Positions 1-6,312 of a DNA stretch of 7,261 bases are shown here, one piece after another. The position numbers and the translations under genes are program-made. Under the pieces are notes generated by a model, which saw nothing but the letters and a program-made list of their open reading frames with translations, was not told where the DNA came from and ran no database searches. Position 1 is the stretch's first letter. The number at the start of each line of letters is the position of its first letter. Source of the stretch: Acidobacteriota bacterium (GTDB taxonomy: Bacteria > Acidobacteriota > Blastocatellia > RBC074); contig JAGNMH010000270.1 of assembly GCA_017991275.1 (NCBI GenBank), forward strand, positions 1 through 7,261. Reading direction: 5' to 3'.

Positions 1-252
1 CCTCTAAATACGAAACCTAAACTCCGCTGTTTGATTTAGCTGGATAATAGCTCACTGCGAGTGACATCCGCCAGTCCTGACGCTGAAATAGAGTATCCAG
101 AATCAGACAGGTTATGAACGATTAAAATCCGGCGAGCGAACAATTAACACTCATATTTATTTCCGCATTCATAAAACAACCTTGGAATCGTCACCAGCCG
201 TACCGACGATTTCGGGAAATTACTAACTGATAATTAACGAGAAGGAGTCAAA
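1..252. other. Intergenic leader upstream of the ATP-grasp gene
   Basis: No coding region, RNA gene or clear repeat is visible here. The stretch is rich in A and T towards its right end and has stop codons in all frames, so it is most likely the upstream regulatory region of the gene starting at 253. A GATAAT hexamer at 229-234 resembles a -10 box, but no matching -35 lies at a proper distance and it would place the transcript start on the ribosome binding site. I therefore do not call a promoter. The left edge may contain the tail of an intergenic region belonging to an unseen neighbour. Confidence 0.5.
242..247 (+). promoter_or_regulatory. Ribosome binding site for the ATP-grasp gene
   Basis: AAGGAG lies five bases before the ATG at 253. 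It is a strong Shine-Dalgarno match and supports this start codon over the internal ATG codons further down. Confidence 0.85.
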
Positions 253-1401
253 ATGAAAATAGGAATTCTGGTTGGAATGGAAAACACCTTTCCACCTGCC
301 TTAATCGAAAAAATTAATAGCCTGGGCGCAGGCGTCACCGCCGAGTACATCAAAATCGGCGGAGTCAAAATGGCCGAAGCCACTGAGTATAAAGTCATCT
401 TCGACCGCATCTCCCACGAAATCCCGTTTTATCGTTCGTACCTGAAGAACGCGGTACTGAACGGCACAATCGTTGTCAACAATCCGTTCTGGTGGTCGGC
501 AGACGATAAGTTCTTTGGCTTTTCACTCGCCACCAAGCTGGGCTTGGCAGTGCCGAAAACAATCCTGCTGCCGCAGAAGGCTTATATCAAAGGCGTGACC
601 AACGACAGCTTACGCAACCTGGAATTCCCGCTCGACTGGGAAGGAATTGTCGAACACATCGGCATGCCAGCGATTCTGAAACCGCACGACGGCGGAGGCT
701 GGCGCGATGTTTACAAGGTGGATTCCCTGGAAGATTTATGGCGCGATTACGACCAGACCGGCACGTTGGCCATGACTTTACAGGAGTTCATTGATTTTAC
801 CGATTACGTTCGCTGTTATTGCGTAGGCCGCAAAGATGTTCTGATCATGCCCTACGATCCGAAAAATCGCCGCTACTTGCCGCAGGAAGCTTTGGCGCAT
901 TATTCCCCAGAACTGCTGGATCGCATCACGCGCGATACGATTTTGATCAACGAGGCGCTGGGGTACGATCTGAACACTGTCGAATTCGCCATCAAAGACG
1001 GAGTCCCTTACGCAATTGACTTCACCAACCCAGCGCCAGACGCCGACATTTGGTCTGTCACGGAGCCTTATCACAATTGGATCACCGATAAGGTTGCCAA
1101 TTTGCTGGTGGATTACGCCAAAAACGGCCAGCCGACTTCGCACTATCACCGCTGGTACAAATGGCTGAACCCGGAAGCGGCTTCTGAAACGGCTGCAACC
1201 GCCGGTCAAATGGCTCAAGACCTGGTCGCCGGAGTTGAGCAAATAGCGAAAAAGGCCTCGAAAGCAGTTTCAGAAGTGATTGACCAAATCACTGAACCCG
1301 TAAAAACCAAGCGCGCTCGTAAACCAGCCGAAAAAGAAACCAAGGCGGCTCCAAAAGCCGCCAAAAGCGCCAAAACGACCAAAAGCTCAAAGAAAAGCTA
1401 A
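253..1401 (+). CDS. ATP-grasp domain protein (RimK-like carboxylate-amine ligase) with Lys/Ala-rich tail
   Basis: Predicted cytoplasmic ATP-dependent ligase of 382 residues. ATP-grasp enzymes activate a carboxylate as an acyl-phosphate and join it to an amine or thiol; the substrate here is unknown. Residues 1-100 look like a pre-ATP-grasp domain (MKIGILVGME start, then a VFDR-like IFDR at 49-52). The ATP-grasp core spans about 100-300. It contains the nucleotide-binding Lys143 in AILKPHDGGG (140-149), a LQEFI hinge with Glu178, and a metal-binding end with Asn241, Glu244, Asp256 and Asn259 (NTVEFA and IDFTNP). Residues 307-349 are Ala-rich and probably helical. Residues 350-382 are a Lys/Ala/Ser/Thr tail like histone H1 or other polyanion-binding tails. 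No signal peptide or membrane segment is seen. The gene stands alone, and no partner gene suggests a substrate. The ATP-grasp fold is well supported by motifs; the reaction is not. Confidence 0.85.
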   Translation: MKIGILVGMENTFPPALIEKINSLGAGVTAEYIKIGGVKMAEATEYKVIFDRISHEIPFYRSYLKNAVLNGTIVVNNPFWWSADDKFFGFSLATKLGLAVPKTILLPQKAYIKGVTNDSLRNLEFPLDWEGIVEHIGMPAILKPHDGGGWRDVYKVDSLEDLWRDYDQTGTLAMTLQEFIDFTDYVRCYCVGRKDVLIMPYDPKNRRYLPQEALAHYSPELLDRITRDTILINEALGYDLNTVEFAIKDGVPYAIDFTNPAPDADIWSVTEPYHNWITDKVANLLVDYAKNGQPTSHYHRWYKWLNPEAASETAATAGQMAQDLVAGVEQIAKKASKAVSEVIDQITEPVKTKRARKPAEKETKAAPKAAKSAKTTKSSKKS

Positions 1402-1408
1402 GGCCACT

Positions 1409-1448
1409 TTAGCCGGAGTGCGAAGGCTTGCTTTCGCACTCCGGCTAA
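1409..1448. terminator. Hairpin shared by two convergent genes, probable bidirectional terminator
   Basis: The arms at 1409-1424 and 1433-1448 are perfectly complementary over 16 pairs (core AGCCGGAGTGCGAA) around an 8-base loop. The hairpin fills nearly the whole 47-base gap between the stop codons of the ATP-grasp gene (1401) and the TPR membrane protein gene (1449), so it could end transcripts from both sides. Neither side shows a run of T directly after the stem, so it would be a U-tract-poor terminator. It could instead be a dispersed repeat element. Confidence 0.7.
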
Positions 1449-3620
1449 TCAAGGCAACTTCGCCAGCCGATCACGCGCAGTGTTGGCCTCGTTCGTTTGC
1501 GGAGCGATTTCGGCGGCGCGTTGGTATTTCAGTTTGGCTTCTGCCGTGTTGCCGAGTTGTTCCAAACATTGCCCCAGACTCAGAAATCCTTGTTGATGTT
1601 GCGGTTGGGCGTTTGTCAGTTGAGTCAGGATGGCAACGGCTTCCTGCGTGCGATTGGACTTTCGGAAAACTTCGCCCAGCGTGTAAAGCATAACTGGATT
1701 GCCCGGCTGAGTTTTTCTGACCTGTTCCAACTGCTCTTCGGCCTCTTTCAACCTGCCTTGATCGTTCATTACCGTGGCCAGATTGATGCGCGCTTCGGCG
1801 TAATCGGATTTGTAATTCAGCGCGTTTCGATAAGCCGCTTCAGACTGCTGAAGCTTACCTTGCTGCTGATAAACCCATCCCAGATAAAAATGCGCTTCTG
1901 TGTAATTTGCCTGTTCGCCTATCGCCTGAAGCAGTGACTGTTCGGCTTCGAGGAATTTGCGCTGCTTGGCACGTGAATCGGCCAGGTTGTAAAGCGTCTG
2001 AGTGTAACGCGCTCCGGCTGCGACAGCCTGGGAGTAATACTTTTCGGATTCAGCAAAATTGTTTTGCTTGTAGTAAATGTCGCCCAGGTTCGACATTGCG
2101 TCGTAATAACCGGGATTGGCGGCAATCGCCTGTTTATAAAATTTCTCGGCCTCGGCAGGTTTGCTCTGGTTGGAGTAATACGCCGCCAGATAATTCAGCA
2201 GGAATGGTCGTCCCGGCGCGAAGTTCAACGCATGCGTAGCCATCGTCAAATCATTCTGCCAAGTCAGGTTCTGAGCAAAAGTCAGCCCGGACAACGCAAC
2301 GACAATCAAAACGGTTGCGGCAAACACCAGCTTCCTGGTTGGAACGGCTACGCGGTTGTAAAGCCAGACAATGCCCATCGCCGCCAGCAGACAAAACCCG
2401 ACTGACGGCAGGTAAAGATAGCGGTCGTGGATGATGGATTCTTCGGGGTTGAAGGCTTTCAGATTCAGCACAGGCAACAAGAACATTCCCACCCAAGCCA
2501 AAGCCAGCAATCCGATTTTAGACTTCCGAACCAGCCACAAGCTGACCGTTATGACCGCGACAACCAGCAGCAAAGGTAACCAGAACGGCGGCTGATCCAC
2601 TGAATTGACGTAACCGTGATCGTAAATTACCGACAGCGGATATGGCGCAAACAGCATTCGCACATAAGCAAACAATACGGATGGTTCAGTCAGCAAAACC
2701 TGATTGGCAGTGATTCCTGCGGCTTTGGGTTCGGGCTTGCTTATGAACCCAAGCACGGTGATGCGCGCCGCAAGGTAGAGAAACGCGGCAATCACAAATG
2801 GCGCAGTTCGCTGGGCTGTGCGATTCAGCCTGGCGCTGAACGATTCGCCTTCGCCGGTTCTAAGCCATTCGCGCAAAGCGACGGCTCCGGCCATAACGAT
2901 TGCAACTTCTTTGGTGAACAACGCCAGCAAAGCCGCGACCAAACTTGCCAACACCCATTTGTTACTCGTCTCGCCTTCACGTGCAGAACGTTCGTGGAAT
3001 ATCAAAGCCAGCAGCACAAAAACCGCTGCCAACGGATCCGGCACTCCTGAAACCCAGGCGACGGATTCGCTGTGAATCGGATGAACTCCGAACAGCAATG
3101 CAGCCAGAACGGCAACTTCGCGCGACTGATTCCAGGCTCGGACAAGACGGTAAACCAGAAAGGTCGCGCCTAGATGCAGCAGCAGAGAAACCAAATGCCA
3201 GCCGAAAGGCGAAAAACCGAAAAGCTGATAATTGACGATCAACAAACTGTTGAACATCGGGCGGTAATACAAACCGACGGCTTTGCTGGTGTCGGAGGTC
3301 ATGAACTGCCACACGCCCTGAGTGAACATAGCCGGAATGTTGCCAGCCGATTGCAGCGTAGGGTTTTTCAAAATCTGATAACTGTCGTCGTAAACAAACT
3401 CTCCGCTCAGCGAGTTCAGATAAACCACCAGCGTGACAGCCAGAATCAGGATGACGGCGTTGCGTTCCGGCTTGCCGGGTTTAATTGAAAACGATTGGGC
3501 TTCGGCGCGGGCCGGCGTAGTCGGTTTTACTCCAGGAGCTTGTTCTTCCGGCGCAGCATTCGGTTGCCGTTCAACCAGTTGCTGTTTGGGAGTGAATTTC
3601 TTTTTGCCTTTTGATTTCAT
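1449..3620 (-). CDS. Multi-spanning GT-C-like membrane protein with C-terminal TPR repeats
   Basis: Predicted integral membrane protein of 723 residues, similar in plan to the TMTC/O-mannosyltransferase-type TPR proteins. A basic, Pro-rich 50-residue head is followed by a first membrane segment (about 54-71). Next is a short loop with the acidic pair Asp78-Asp79 in FVYDDSYQILKNP, where GT-C glycosyltransferases carry catalytic acids. Family-typical motifs follow: HPIHSESVAW (180-189) and HDRYLYLPSVG (398-408). Further hydrophobic segments lie near 141-160, 169-179, 192-208, 222-247, 273-290, 346-364, 368-387, 404-420 and 429-449. Residues 472-708 form seven TPRs at an exact 34-residue period (starts 472, 506, 540, 574, 608, 642, 676). 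Known family members move sugar from a lipid-linked donor to proteins; donor and acceptor here are unknown. The frame is open up to an ATG at 3765-3767. I prefer the ATG at 3620 because AGGAGGT precedes it and the extra 49 residues look non-coding. Confidence 0.85.
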   Translation of the reverse strand: MKSKGKKKFTPKQQLVERQPNAAPEEQAPGVKPTTPARAEAQSFSIKPGKPERNAVILILAVTLVVYLNSLSGEFVYDDSYQILKNPTLQSAGNIPAMFTQGVWQFMTSDTSKAVGLYYRPMFNSLLIVNYQLFGFSPFGWHLVSLLLHLGATFLVYRLVRAWNQSREVAVLAALLFGVHPIHSESVAWVSGVPDPLAAVFVLLALIFHERSAREGETSNKWVLASLVAALLALFTKEVAIVMAGAVALREWLRTGEGESFSARLNRTAQRTAPFVIAAFLYLAARITVLGFISKPEPKAAGITANQVLLTEPSVLFAYVRMLFAPYPLSVIYDHGYVNSVDQPPFWLPLLLVVAVITVSLWLVRKSKIGLLALAWVGMFLLPVLNLKAFNPEESIIHDRYLYLPSVGFCLLAAMGIVWLYNRVAVPTRKLVFAATVLIVVALSGLTFAQNLTWQNDLTMATHALNFAPGRPFLLNYLAAYYSNQSKPAEAEKFYKQAIAANPGYYDAMSNLGDIYYKQNNFAESEKYYSQAVAAGARYTQTLYNLADSRAKQRKFLEAEQSLLQAIGEQANYTEAHFYLGWVYQQQGKLQQSEAAYRNALNYKSDYAEARINLATVMNDQGRLKEAEEQLEQVRKTQPGNPVMLYTLGEVFRKSNRTQEAVAILTQLTNAQPQHQQGFLSLGQCLEQLGNTAEAKLKYQRAAEIAPQTNEANTARDRLAKLP

Positions 3621-3632
3621 GTCTGCCGAACG

Positions 3633-3639
3633 ACCTCCT
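3633..3639 (-). promoter_or_regulatory. Ribosome binding site that sets the start of the TPR membrane protein
   Basis: On the minus strand AGGAGGT lies 12 bases before the ATG at 3620. The spacing is somewhat long but the match is perfect. No comparable site precedes the in-frame ATG at 3767, so this favours the shorter protein of 723 residues over one of 772. Confidence 0.7.
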
Positions 3640-3723
3640 GGGCGGCGTGTCTTGATTCGGAAATTTCTGTTTGTGGATTTGGCCTCTGTGCCGATACGTC
3701 TGGTATTATGCGAAGCCTGCGAA

Positions 3724-3752
3724 CGTATACCTGCAAAGACAGCACTGTTCAA
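3724..3752 (-). promoter_or_regulatory. Possible sigma-70-type promoter for the TPR membrane protein
   Basis: On the minus strand TTGAAC (3752-3747) and TATACG (3729-3724) are separated by exactly 17 bases. Each matches four of six consensus positions. Transcription would begin near 3717, giving a leader of about 97 bases to the ATG at 3620. This fits the shorter start but is a weak match found by eye. Confidence 0.3.
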
Positions 3753-3767
3753 GAGCGTCAAATGCAT

Positions 3768-3831
3768 GTAGTCCCGCCTTCAGGCGGAAGTTTTCGGCGG
3801 CCAAGCCCATTCCGCCTGAAGGCGGGACTAC
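3768..3831. repeat. Nested palindromic REP-like element
   Basis: Two 22-base arms (3768-3789 and 3810-3831) are perfect reverse complements around a 20-base loop. Each arm also contains a smaller palindrome, CCGCCT-TC-AGGCGG (3774-3787 in the left arm), so each arm can fold alone or with its partner. The outer ends read GTAGTCCCGCC and GGCGGGACTAC. This layout of paired GC-rich palindromes in an intergenic gap is typical of REP/BIME-type repeats moved by RAYT-type transposases, though no transposase is in the window. It ends 21 bases before the ATG at 3853 and would form a strong leader hairpin in that gene's transcript if transcription starts upstream. Confidence 0.75.
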
Positions 3832-3852
3832 GAACTTTTCGAAAGAGAATTT

Positions 3853-4689
3853 ATGGCGAAAAAGAACTCCCAAAAGCCAAACACAGGCTCGCCAGCAGCG
3901 AGCAATACATCAAACATAAATCAGACTGCCACAAACCAGATTGCCGAATCTCAAGGCGCCAAACGATGGATGGCTCTGGCGGCAATGGTGTTGATGCTTG
4001 GCGCGGCAGCCACTATCTTTTTTTACGGCGACAAGCTTTTTGGCAAAAGCGATCAGACTGCCACCGGTGAACCTGACATGGGATTGAAAGAACCGATCAA
4101 AATGAACATTGCTCAAGCAGTGATGGTCACTGTTGATCTGGATTTCGGCAAACCCGCCACCATCGCCGAAGCGATTCAGCAAATCGAGCGCAGCTATCAG
4201 CCCGACGACGGAGTTGGCCGAACTTTTGCAGTTCTTGACGCTTACGGCGAAATGACTCCCGAAGGAAAACTGCACATGTCCATGCACGTCAGCAGCGAAA
4301 AACCAGGCTCTGGCAGTTTGAAATTCAAACGCACTGGCGAGATGTTGTGGCGCGGCAGATTTGGCAACCCAGGCGACGCTGCGGCAGGGCCGAAGAGTTT
4401 GACAATTATGATGGCCAACGGCTCCGGCGGAAATTACGTGCTGGACGGCGGGCGTGGAGGCAGTTCGGCGCTGGATGTTTACCTGCAAAACTCTCAGCAA
4501 AAACTGCGTGACGTTTGGCCGGACGGTTCAGAGCGCGAATTCACTTTTATTTACAGCGCCTGCGGATGCCCCGTGAAAGCGATGGTTCGCCGCGTAGGCG
4601 ACAGAACCCAGCGGACTTCGGATTTGCCTGTCATGTTCCCGGATGATCCGGCGGCAGTTCAGACCATTGCCGGTTTGATGAAGTGGTAA
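3853..4689 (+). CDS. Membrane-anchored protein of unknown function with CGCP motif
   Basis: Not assigned to a named family. The 278-residue protein has a hydrophilic, Asn/Ser/Thr-rich head (1-37), one membrane segment (about 39-58, WMALAAMVLMLGAAATIFFY) and a soluble remainder. The Lys36-Arg38 side before the segment suggests an N-in topology with residues 60-278 outside the inner membrane. A loosely conserved-looking middle (about 84-170) is predicted from sequence texture to be mixed alpha/beta. Gly-rich stretches follow at 189-204 (NGSGGNY, DGGRGGS). Near the end YSACGCPVK (234-242) places Cys237 and Cys239 in a CxC-Pro arrangement that could bind metal, take part in thiol chemistry or form a strained disulfide. 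These are the only cysteines in the protein. The start has only a weak ribosome site (AAAGAGA, 3842-3848). It is divergent from the TPR membrane gene and 184 bases ahead of the S41 peptidase, so a functional link is possible but unproven. Confidence 0.75.
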   Translation: MAKKNSQKPNTGSPAASNTSNINQTATNQIAESQGAKRWMALAAMVLMLGAAATIFFYGDKLFGKSDQTATGEPDMGLKEPIKMNIAQAVMVTVDLDFGKPATIAEAIQQIERSYQPDDGVGRTFAVLDAYGEMTPEGKLHMSMHVSSEKPGSGSLKFKRTGEMLWRGRFGNPGDAAAGPKSLTIMMANGSGGNYVLDGGRGGSSALDVYLQNSQQKLRDVWPDGSEREFTFIYSACGCPVKAMVRRVGDRTQRTSDLPVMFPDDPAAVQTIAGLMKW

Positions 4690-4873
4690 TCGCTTTGATT
4701 CCCACTCAGTTTTATAACAATTCTTAAAATTTGGCTTGCCGATAATCTTTTTTATGGCAAGATGCGATTTCTGACGCCACACCGTGTACCAGTAATTTCA
4801 CGGGTACTCAGCTAAACACTGGCTTTGTATTAGCCTCAAAGCCACCTTACAAAAACAAATAGGAGTAATCACC
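4690..4873. other. AT-rich spacer and probable leader of the S41 peptidase gene
   Basis: No gene is seen in this 184-base gap. The left half is AT-rich (TTTTATAACAATTCTTAAAA region, 4710-4730) and could hold the promoter of the downstream gene, although no -35/-10 pair at good spacing is convincing. A weak CTTGCC/GGCAAG inverted repeat (4735-4740 and 4756-4761) surrounds a T-run. A GTACC/GGTAC pair lies at 4786-4790 and 4803-4807. A cleaner 8-pair hairpin lies at 4820-4827 and 4837-4844 with a 9-base loop, just before the ribosome binding site. I do not recognise a riboswitch. Confidence 0.4.
4861..4865 (+). promoter_or_regulatory. Ribosome binding site for the S41 peptidase
   Basis: AGGAG lies eight bases before the ATG at 4874. 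It fixes the start that also gives a plausible export signal, so both lines of evidence agree. Confidence 0.85.
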
Positions 4874-6223
4874 ATGAAACTTCAGCTAATTTCATTCCGG
4901 TTTACCCGTCGCCTGATGATTGGTTTAGCATTGTGGGCATGCATTTTTCTTGCGCCATTTCAGTTCACAATGAAGGCACAACCTGATCTCAACTTCCAAC
5001 GAGAGCGCGGGCGAACGATGCTCAAAACCATAAAAGACGATCTAAAGAAGAACTATTACGATCCAACCCTGCACGGTATTGATATTGAAGTGCGGTTCAA
5101 AGCAGCCGATGAAAAGATCAAAACAGCCGATTCTATTGGACAGATTTTTGGCATCATTGCCCAGGTTCTGCTTGACCTGGAGGATTCGCATACATTTTTC
5201 CTGCCCCCAAGTCGCGCCAGCCGCACTGATTATGGTTGGCAGATGCAATCAATCGGCGATGCCTGCTTCGTCACCGCCATCAAACCCGGCAGCGATGCCG
5301 AAGCAAAAGGCTTAAACGTTGGCGATCAAGTGATGATGGTAGCCGGTTTCGAACCTTATCGTGAAAACCTGTGGAAATTGAGTTACCTGATTAACTCATT
5401 ACGTCCACAGCCCGGATTGCGCGTCACAGTTAAAAGCCCTGACGGTAAAGAACGTCAACTGGATTTAATGGCTAAAATCCGCCCAGGTAAAATTGTAAAA
5501 GACCTGACATCAACCATGGATTACAACGACACTATGCGCGAAGCAGAAGACGAAGACCGTCTTTCACGTCCGCGCCATGTCGAGGTAGGCGAAGAGTTGT
5601 TAATTCTGAAAATGCCGGATTTCAGCATCAGTGAATCTGCGGTTGATGACATGATCGGCAAAGCTAGAAAGCGTCCCTTGTTGATTTTGGATTTGCGCGG
5701 CAATCCCGGTGGTTACGTCAAAACCCTGGAATGGATGATGGGCTATTTCACCGACAAGGAAGATTTGAAAATTGCCGATTTCAAAGGTCGCAAAGAAATG
5801 AAACCGCAAATGGCCAAGCTGCACAAAGGGCAGCAATTCAAAGGCAAGCTCGTTGTTTTGGTAGATAGCAAATCCGGCTCTGCCGCAGAGATATTCGCCA
5901 GAATGATCCAGATTGAAAAGCGCGGTACTGTAATTGGAGACCGTTCCGCTGGAGCAGTAATGCGCTCGCGCTATTACGATCATCAAACTGGAAATGACAC
6001 CGTTGTCTTTTATGGTGCCAGCATTACTGACGCGGATGTGATTATGCCGGACGGAAAAAGTCTGGAAAAAACTGGAGTGACGCCAGATCAAATCATTCTG
6101 CCCACGCCAAAAGAAATGATGGCCAGACAAGACCCGGTGTTGTCGAAAGCGGCGGCAATATTAGGTGTAAAACTTGACCCGGAAAAAGCTGGCGCCTTTT
6201 TCCCGATAGAATGGAAGAAGTAA
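4874..6223 (+). CDS. Exported S41 family peptidase with PDZ domain
   Basis: Predicted envelope serine peptidase of 449 residues, related to C-terminal processing and tricorn-type peptidases. Residues 1-35 form an export signal or anchor: Arg9, Arg12 and Arg13, then a hydrophobic stretch at about 15-29. Cleavage is unclear because no clean Ala-X-Ala site is present; Cys23 follows LWA, a poor lipobox. A helical N-terminal domain covers about 40-110 and carries EDSHTFF with Ser105-His106. A PDZ domain covers about 119-200 (IKPGSDAEAKGLNVGDQV at 136-153). The S41 core follows, with LDLRGNPGG (272-280), the nucleophile region SGSAAEIFA (334-342, likely Ser336) and DGKSLEKTGVTPD (393-405). At the position 25 residues after the nucleophile, where Tsp/CtpA enzymes have lysine, this protein has Ala361 (GDRSAGAVM). 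The Ser-His pair therefore suggests tricorn-like catalysis. Substrate unknown. Confidence 0.88.
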   Translation: MKLQLISFRFTRRLMIGLALWACIFLAPFQFTMKAQPDLNFQRERGRTMLKTIKDDLKKNYYDPTLHGIDIEVRFKAADEKIKTADSIGQIFGIIAQVLLDLEDSHTFFLPPSRASRTDYGWQMQSIGDACFVTAIKPGSDAEAKGLNVGDQVMMVAGFEPYRENLWKLSYLINSLRPQPGLRVTVKSPDGKERQLDLMAKIRPGKIVKDLTSTMDYNDTMREAEDEDRLSRPRHVEVGEELLILKMPDFSISESAVDDMIGKARKRPLLILDLRGNPGGYVKTLEWMMGYFTDKEDLKIADFKGRKEMKPQMAKLHKGQQFKGKLVVLVDSKSGSAAEIFARMIQIEKRGTVIGDRSAGAVMRSRYYDHQTGNDTVVFYGASITDADVIMPDGKSLEKTGVTPDQIILPTPKEMMARQDPVLSKAAAILGVKLDPEKAGAFFPIEWKK

Positions 6224-6246
6224 GGACGCCCTTGCGAAATACAGAA

Positions 6247-6289
6247 GCATAAAAGGCATAGGTGATTTGTTCATCTATGCCTTTTATGC
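6247..6289. terminator. Long hairpin between S41 peptidase and glpK, probable bidirectional terminator
   Basis: The arms at 6247-6261 and 6275-6289 (GCATAAAAGGCATAG and its complement) pair perfectly over 15 bases. The stem continues inward by four more pairs, one of them G-U, leaving a 5-base loop at 6266-6270. It sits in the 89-base gap between two convergent stop codons (6223 and 6313), so it can serve both genes. No strong T-run follows on either strand; a short T-rich stretch (TTCTGTATTT) follows on the minus strand. Confidence 0.75.
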
Positions 6290-6312
6290 CGTTAAAGATG
6301 CTTTTGCTTATC

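Noticed and set aside
229..234. GATAAT as a -10 box for the ATP-grasp gene
   Set aside because: No -35-like hexamer lies at 16-18 bases, and the transcript would start on the ribosome binding site.
778..1242. A 154-residue open frame opposite the ATP-grasp gene
   Set aside because: The plus-strand frame carries clear ATP-grasp motifs over the same bases, so the minus frame is a shadow.
3910..4500. A 196-residue open frame on the minus strand inside the CGCP protein gene
   Set aside because: It is antisense to a gene with a coherent membrane segment and start site, and its product is rich in His, Cys and Ser with no domain pattern.
4735..4761. Inverted repeat CTTGCC/GGCAAG with an internal T-run as a terminator of the CGCP protein gene
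   Set aside because: Only six pairs, and the T-run sits in the loop instead of after the stem, so it does not fit a terminator.
5600..6130. A 176-residue open frame opposite the S41 peptidase
   Set aside because: It overlaps the catalytic core of the peptidase and shows no recognisable motif or ribosome binding site.
3853..6223. Operon of the CGCP protein and S41 peptidase genes
   Set aside because: The two genes share a strand, but the 184-base AT-rich gap with its own hairpins and a strong ribosome site makes separate transcription more likely. The sequence alone cannot exclude co-transcription.
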